Below are positions 14,817 to 19,016 of a stretch of DNA of 19,016 nt, in pieces. The stretch's first letter is position 1; every line of letters starts with the position of its first letter. Source of the stretch: Phytoactinopolyspora endophytica (GTDB lineage Bacteria > Actinomycetota > Actinomycetes > Jiangellales > Jiangellaceae); NCBI RefSeq assembly GCF_004138495.1, contig NZ_ML142849.1, positions 274,855 to 293,870 on the forward strand, given 5' to 3'. A model generated the notes under the pieces. The model ran no database searches. It was not told where the DNA came from and was given only the letters and a program-made list of their open reading frames with translations. The position numbers and the translations under genes were made by a program.

Positions 14817-17261
14817 TCACCGGTTGCGGTCAGGCTTATGAGGTACGGGTGGCCGGCCGAGACGGGGATTTGCTGGACGGATCCCGTAGACGACGGCGAC
14901 GCCCGCCGCCACCAGAACACCGGTGATCACTGTCCCCCATTGCATGCCAGACTCCTCGTCGTCGGCGGCCACTGGGACGGGATCCTCGCTGACCTTCGGC
15001 AGTACCGAGACCTGATCGTGGTCGGAAAAGTACAGGTTGTCCGAGCCGTCCACGGCGAGAGCAGCGGCGCCGGCACTCGCGGTCAGCTTCGTGATGACTC
15101 CATCGGGTCCGATCGCCTGGATCGAATTATATGTGCCGAGATACACGGTCCCTGCGTCATCGACGGCGATACCGTCAATGTCGAGGAAGACATCTATGGC
15201 CCGCACACCCTCAGTCGAGTCATCATATTCGGGATTGCCGAATTCGGAGTCCTCTTTTCCGCCGATGGTGGTGATCACGCCGTCGGAGCCGACGGCACGG
15301 ACCCGCTCACCGCCGTCGACGATGTAGAGAGTGCCGTCGGCTCCGACGTCGATGTTGGTCGGTCTCTCCAGCTCGGCCTCGATTGCGGGTCCTCCGTCGC
15401 CGGAGAAGCCGGCGGATCCAGTCCCGGCGGCCACCTGCACAGTCTCGTCCAGACCGATATGGACGACCTGGTGGGCGTCTGAGTCCAAGACGTACAGGCT
15501 CCTGTCCGGGGCGACCGCCACATCATGAGGGGCGTGGAACGCCACTTCAGTGGCGAGTGCGCCAGCTGCGGCGATGTTGTTCTCATCCGGTCGTTTCCCG
15601 GTGCCGGCGACAGTGGTGAGCATGCCGGTGCGGCTGACCTTCCGGATCCGGTCGTTGCTGCTGTCGGCCATGTAGAGGGTGCCGTCGGAGGCGACGTCGA
15701 TGCCGCTGACCCTACCCAGGATCACCTCGGATGCGAGGCGGCCGTCACCCTCCGTGGGCCCAAGCCCGGGCAGACCGGCGCCCAGGCCGCCGGCCCCTGC
15801 GACAGTCGTGATCGTCCCGTCCGGTTCGATCGCGCGTATGCGTTCGTTGCCCCGATCAAGCACGTAGAGCGTGCCATCAGGCCCGAAGGCGAGATCGTCG
15901 GGATCGGCCAGCTGCGCATCCAGCGCCGGTCCCCCGTCACCGGAGAAACCGGAGGAACCGGTGCCAGCGACCGCCGCGACGACGCGAGGATCCGCGTCGG
16001 CCCACCGATCGGGCACTCCGGCCCAGGCCTCCGGGGCATCCGAGGCGACCGGATCCCCGTCGAGCGGAATCCGGTGCACCTGACCCCGATCACCGTCGCC
16101 GACGTACAACGCCCCGTCCGGCCCGATGGCCAGCGCGGACGGATCGTCGATGTACGTGGGCAGGCTGTCGATGCTGCCGTCCGGTGAGATCACCCGGATC
16201 TGGTGGTGTTCCTCGTCGACCAGAAAAGTCGTGCCGTCGTCGCCCACGGCCAGCTCGCGGGGATAGCACAGCTCGGCGTCCACCGCGGGTCCGCCGTCGC
16301 CGGTATACCCGCACTCCTCGCCACCGGCGATCGTCGCGATCACACCGTCCGGGGTAATCTTGCGGATCCGATGGCCGGGAATGTCGCCGTAGCCGGTTCC
16401 CAGCCGGGGGTAGGTGGCGGTCTCGCGGATCTGATGGCTGGGTGTGTCCCCGTCGCTGGCATAGAGCCTGGTGACGTCGGCCACATAGATGTTGCCGTCC
16501 GCGTCGACCTCCACATCCATCGGACGAGCGAACGACGCCTCCACGGCCGGCCCACCATCCCCGCCGGACGCCTCTGTCTCCCCCATGCCGGCGACGGTGG
16601 TGATGACGCCGTCGGCGCCGATCCGGCGGATGTAACCGCCCGCGTCGGCCACATAAAGCTCACCCTCGTTGCCGACAGCGACATTGACGGGCGTGTTCAA
16701 CTGAGCGGCAGTAGCCGGACCGCCGTCGCCCGCGTGCCCGTATTCACCGGTGCCGGCGACGACGGTCGGTTTCTCGCCAGGATCAAGCCGCATCACCTGG
16801 CCAACCAGGCCATCGGCGATATACAACTCACCGTCCGGCCCCGTGTCAATGCCGCTGACCCCGGCCAGCCCGCCAGATGCAATGTCAACGGCCGACTCGT
16901 CGGTCTCCACGACCGGTCCGCCGGCCACGGTACTGATCGTCGCGTCCGGAGCGACCATCCGGATATACGCGCCACGCTCGTCACCACGGGGACGGCTAGC
17001 GATATAGAGGTTTCCCGCGTCGTCGAACGCCAGACCCTGCACCTCACCGAGCGCGGCGTCGACGGCCGGACCACCGTCACCCGAATGGCCGTGCTCACCT
17101 GTTCCCGCCACCGTCTCCAACGGCCCCGGCTCAACCACCGAACCAGCCGCACCCGGGACATCGGCCGCAGAGACGGAGACAACGTGGACAGCCACACCCA
17201 CCACGACGAGGACCACACACGACCACAACGCAAGCAGCCGGGTTCGCATCACCACGCGCAA
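14817..17261 (-). CDS. NHL-repeat surface protein, copy C (complete)
   Basis: The complete 814-residue copy. It starts MRVVMRTRLLALW with a hydrophobic signal segment to about residue 32. From EPGPLETVAGTG it has about twelve NHL blades, each with SGDGGPA..A.L, DGxLYVAD and IRxxxPDGxITTVAG elements. The WADADP break after blade six divides them into two sets of six, as expected for two six-bladed propellers. An acidic linker (about 764-771), a transmembrane helix (775-794) and a Pro/Arg/Lys-rich cytoplasmic tail follow. The TTG start is supported by GGAAGG six bases upstream, shared with copy A. Blade four carries a 21-residue insertion that is a local duplication. Only 32 bases separate it from copy D upstream, so the two are probably one transcript. 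Function unknown; an extracellular binding or scaffold role is inferred from the fold. Confidence 0.9.
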   Translation of the reverse strand: MRVVMRTRLLALWSCVVLVVVGVAVHVVSVSAADVPGAAGSVVEPGPLETVAGTGEHGHSGDGGPAVDAALGEVQGLAFDDAGNLYIASRPRGDERGAYIRMVAPDATISTVAGGPVVETDESAVDIASGGLAGVSGIDTGPDGELYIADGLVGQVMRLDPGEKPTVVAGTGEYGHAGDGGPATAAQLNTPVNVAVGNEGELYVADAGGYIRRIGADGVITTVAGMGETEASGGDGGPAVEASFARPMDVEVDADGNIYVADVTRLYASDGDTPSHQIRETATYPRLGTGYGDIPGHRIRKITPDGVIATIAGGEECGYTGDGGPAVDAELCYPRELAVGDDGTTFLVDEEHHQIRVISPDGSIDSLPTYIDDPSALAIGPDGALYVGDGDRGQVHRIPLDGDPVASDAPEAWAGVPDRWADADPRVVAAVAGTGSSGFSGDGGPALDAQLADPDDLAFGPDGTLYVLDRGNERIRAIEPDGTITTVAGAGGLGAGLPGLGPTEGDGRLASEVILGRVSGIDVASDGTLYMADSSNDRIRKVSRTGMLTTVAGTGKRPDENNIAAAGALATEVAFHAPHDVAVAPDRSLYVLDSDAHQVVHIGLDETVQVAAGTGSAGFSGDGGPAIEAELERPTNIDVGADGTLYIVDGGERVRAVGSDGVITTIGGKEDSEFGNPEYDDSTEGVRAIDVFLDIDGIAVDDAGTVYLGTYNSIQAIGPDGVITKLTASAGAAALAVDGSDNLYFSDHDQVSVLPKVSEDPVPVAADDEESGMQWGTVITGVLVAAGVAVVYGIRPANPRLGRPPVPHKPDRNR
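16084..16126. repeat. 43-bp tract identical to copy D (18561-18603)
   Basis: This stretch in blade six of copy C is identical to 18561-18603 in copy D over 43 bases. It encodes VGDGDRGQ and its flanks. The surrounding DNA is similar but has frequent mismatches. It could be a footprint of recent conversion or recombination between the tandem copies. Confidence 0.7.
16363..16488. repeat. 63-bp in-frame tandem partial duplication in copy C
   Basis: CGGATCCGATGGCCGGGA at 16363 recurs as CGGATCTGATGGCTGGGT at 16426, exactly 63 bases (21 codons) away. The protein reads GDTPSHQIR and, 21 residues later, GDIPGHRIR. Copies B and D have the motif once, so the extra unit is an insertion in blade four of copy C. 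The outer limits of the two units are approximate. Confidence 0.65.
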
Positions 17262-17267
17262 CTATGA

Positions 17268-17273
17268 CCTTCC
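17268..17273 (-). promoter_or_regulatory. Shine-Dalgarno site deciding a TTG start (copy C)
   Basis: GGAAGG on the minus strand, six bases before the TTG start at 17261. The sequence and spacing are identical at copy A, which favours TTG over the ATG four codons downstream. Confidence 0.6.
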
Positions 17274-17293
17274 ATGACACAAGGCTTCCACAG

Positions 17294-19016
17294 TCAGAAG
17301 GTCCACCGGCCCATCGACGGCAAGAGTGACAGCCCCCGCTTGACACGCACTATCCCGTAAAGGGCGACGAAGCCCGCCGCCACCAGAACACCGATGATCA
17401 CAATCCACCACTGCATGCCGGTTTCCTCGTCCTCGGTGGCCACCGGGACGGGGTCCTCGCTGACCTTTGGCAGTACCGAGACCTGATCATCCCAAGACTG
17501 AGCAAAGTACAGGTTGTCATGGCCGTCCACCGCGAGAGCAACGGCGCCGGCGCCGCTCGAGGTCAGCCTTGTGATCAGTCCATCGGGTCCAATCGCCCGG
17601 ATAGAGCCATGATTGCTGAAGTACACCATCCCGGCGTCGTCGACGGCGAGACCGTCAATGTCGAGGAAGACATCTGTGGCCACCACACCCTCGGACGCAT
17701 CGAACTCGGGGTCGTAGTACTCAGGGCCTTCCTTTCCGCCGATGGTGGTGATCACGCCGTCGGTGCCGATTGCGCGGATCCTGTTGCCGCGGCCGTCGAC
17801 GACGTAGAGGGTGCCGTCGGGTGCGACGTCGATGGTGGACGGCTTCTCCAGCTCGGCCTCGGTGGCGGGCCCTCCATCGCCCGAGAAGCCGGCTGATCCG
17901 GTCCCGGCAGCTACCCGTACGATCCCGTCCAGACCGATATGGAGGATCTGGCTGGCGCCTGAGTCCAAGACGTACAGGCTTCCGTCCGGGGCAACCGCGA
18001 CATCCCTGGGAGAACGGAATCCCACGTGGCTGGCGGGCTCGCCTGCTGCCACGGTCTCGTTCTCATCCGGCTCTTCCCCGCTGCCGGCAGCGGTAGTGAT
18101 CACACCGGTGGGGCTGACCTTGAGGACGTGGCCAGTGTAGTAGTCAGCCATGAAGAGCGTTCCGTCGGAGGCGACGTCGATGCCGCGGACCGTACCCAGG
18201 ATCACCTCGGATGCGAGGCGGCCGTCGCCCGGCATCGGCCCTGGTCCGAAATGGTCGCCCGAGACTTCGCCGCCCCCGGCGACGGTCGTGATCGTCCCGT
18301 CCGGCCGAATCGCGCGTACTTGCCGACTAGCGTCGAAAAGGTAGGGCGTGCCGTCCGGCCCGACGGCGAGAGAGTCGGGTTCGAGCAAATCGGCTTCCAA
18401 CGCCGGTCCGTCACCGAAAGAGACACCGGCTCTCCCGGTGCCCGCGACCACCGTGATGACGCGAGGATCCGCGTCGGCCCACCGATCGGGCACTCCGGCC
18501 GAGGTCTCCGGCGCATCGGCGGCGGGCGGGTCTGCATCGAGCGGAATCCGGTGTACCTGCCCCCGATCACCGTCGCCGACGTACAACGCCCCGTCCGGCC
18601 CGACAGCCAGCGCAGACGGATCGTCGACGTACGTGGGCAGACTGTCGATGACGCCATCCGGCGAGATCACCCGAATCTGGTGGTGTTCCTCGTCGACAAG
18701 AAAGATCGTGCCGTCGTCGCCCACAGTCAACTCGCTCGGATAGCACAGCTCGGCATCCACGGCGGGTCCGCCGTCACCGGAATATCCACACGCCTCGCCA
18801 CCGGCGATCGTGGTGATCACACCGTCCGGGCCGATCCTGCGGATCCGATGGCTGGAAACGACATCGTCATTGGCCTCAAACCTGGTCACGTCGGCCACAT
18901 AGATATTGCCGTCCGCGTCCACCTCGACATCCATCGGCCGAGTGAACGACGCCTCCACCGCCGGCCCACCGTCCCCACTCGATGCCTCCGCCTCTCCAGT
19001 ACCGGCGACGGTCGTG
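17294..19016 (-). CDS. NHL-repeat surface protein, copy D (5' end missing)
   Basis: The reading frame is open to the right edge, so the start and the signal peptide lie outside the window. A GTG at 18958 in the frame falls inside a blade and is not the start; upstream codons continue TTVAGTGEAEASSGDGGPAV. The visible 574 residues run from the end of blade three to the C-terminus. They include the CGYSGDGGPAVDAELC blade shared with copy C, the WADADP break, six further blades, an acidic linker, a transmembrane helix (WIVIIGVLVAAGFVALYGIV) and the tail RVKRGLSLLPSMGRWTF. It is roughly three-quarters identical to copy C by eye. Its last codons are also the source of comparison for the remnant at 1173-1222. 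It lies 32 bases upstream of copy C on the same strand and is probably co-transcribed with it. Confidence 0.9.
   Translation of the reverse strand, partial: TTVAGTGEAEASSGDGGPAVEASFTRPMDVEVDADGNIYVADVTRFEANDDVVSSHRIRRIGPDGVITTIAGGEACGYSGDGGPAVDAELCYPSELTVGDDGTIFLVDEEHHQIRVISPDGVIDSLPTYVDDPSALAVGPDGALYVGDGDRGQVHRIPLDADPPAADAPETSAGVPDRWADADPRVITVVAGTGRAGVSFGDGPALEADLLEPDSLAVGPDGTPYLFDASRQVRAIRPDGTITTVAGGGEVSGDHFGPGPMPGDGRLASEVILGTVRGIDVASDGTLFMADYYTGHVLKVSPTGVITTAAGSGEEPDENETVAAGEPASHVGFRSPRDVAVAPDGSLYVLDSGASQILHIGLDGIVRVAAGTGSAGFSGDGGPATEAELEKPSTIDVAPDGTLYVVDGRGNRIRAIGTDGVITTIGGKEGPEYYDPEFDASEGVVATDVFLDIDGLAVDDAGMVYFSNHGSIRAIGPDGLITRLTSSGAGAVALAVDGHDNLYFAQSWDDQVSVLPKVSEDPVPVATEDEETGMQWWIVIIGVLVAAGFVALYGIVRVKRGLSLLPSMGRWTF

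Noticed and set aside
18958..18960. Start codon of copy D at the GTG at 18958
   Set aside because: It lies in the middle of a conserved blade and the frame continues upstream to the window edge with normal NHL sequence.
14817..19016. Regularly spaced similar sequences that could suggest a CRISPR array or DNA repeat
   Set aside because: The periodicity is that of protein blades (roughly 150-190 bases), the units are diverged, and the frame stays open throughout.

Overview
The window is high-GC, gene-dense DNA with actinobacterial features. These are Shine-Dalgarno sites of the AAGGAG/GGAGG type, a TTGACG-17-TAGGTT promoter, a probable leaderless transcript, a SoxR of the actinobacterial/pseudomonad type, an MMPL transporter and a Tat-exported PhoD. 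A filamentous or soil actinomycete is likely, but genus cannot be fixed from the sequence. No RNA genes, complete insertion sequences or CRISPR arrays were seen, and no gene-free stretch exceeds 300 bases.

Layout. Bases 1-160 (-) are the 5' end of an NHL-repeat surface protein gene (copy A). Bases 222-1073 (-) encode a lipoprotein with an internally duplicated Cys-bounded domain. Bases 1173-1222 are a remnant of the 3' end of another NHL gene. Then comes a minus-strand operon: GMC oxidoreductase of long-chain-alcohol-oxidase type (2769-4802) followed by aldehyde dehydrogenase (1280-2755), which would oxidise alcohol to aldehyde to acid. A pentapeptide/DinB protein (4968-5687, -) and a Tat-secreted PhoD phosphatase (5847-7427, +) diverge from a short intergenic region. 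NHL copy B (7507-9909, -) converges on phoD across a strong hairpin. A 14-helix MFS exporter (10042-11541, +) and soxR (11664-12155, +) follow, each preceded by a recognisable SoxR box. An MMPL transporter (12141-14300, -) and a MerR-family regulator (14348-14773, +) diverge around a perfect 16-bp palindrome. NHL copies C (14817-17261, -) and D (17294 to beyond the window, -) lie in tandem.

How the parts fit. The window mixes two themes. The first is an expanded family of membrane-anchored extracellular proteins: signal peptide, twelve NHL blades (probably two six-bladed propellers), acidic linker, and C-terminal transmembrane helix with basic tail. Copies recombine with one another, leaving a 3' remnant, a local in-frame duplication in copy C, and tracts of exact identity. 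On the left, the NHL-NHL junction seen intact at 17262-17293 is interrupted by about 974 bp that hold just the lipoprotein gene. The second theme is efflux with dedicated MerR-family control: SoxR with an MFS pump, and a second MerR with an MMPL pump. In both cases the operator sits in a 19-bp promoter spacer, the arrangement that lets MerR proteins activate by DNA distortion.

The NHL proteins' function is unknown. A role in surface binding or scaffolding is inference only.
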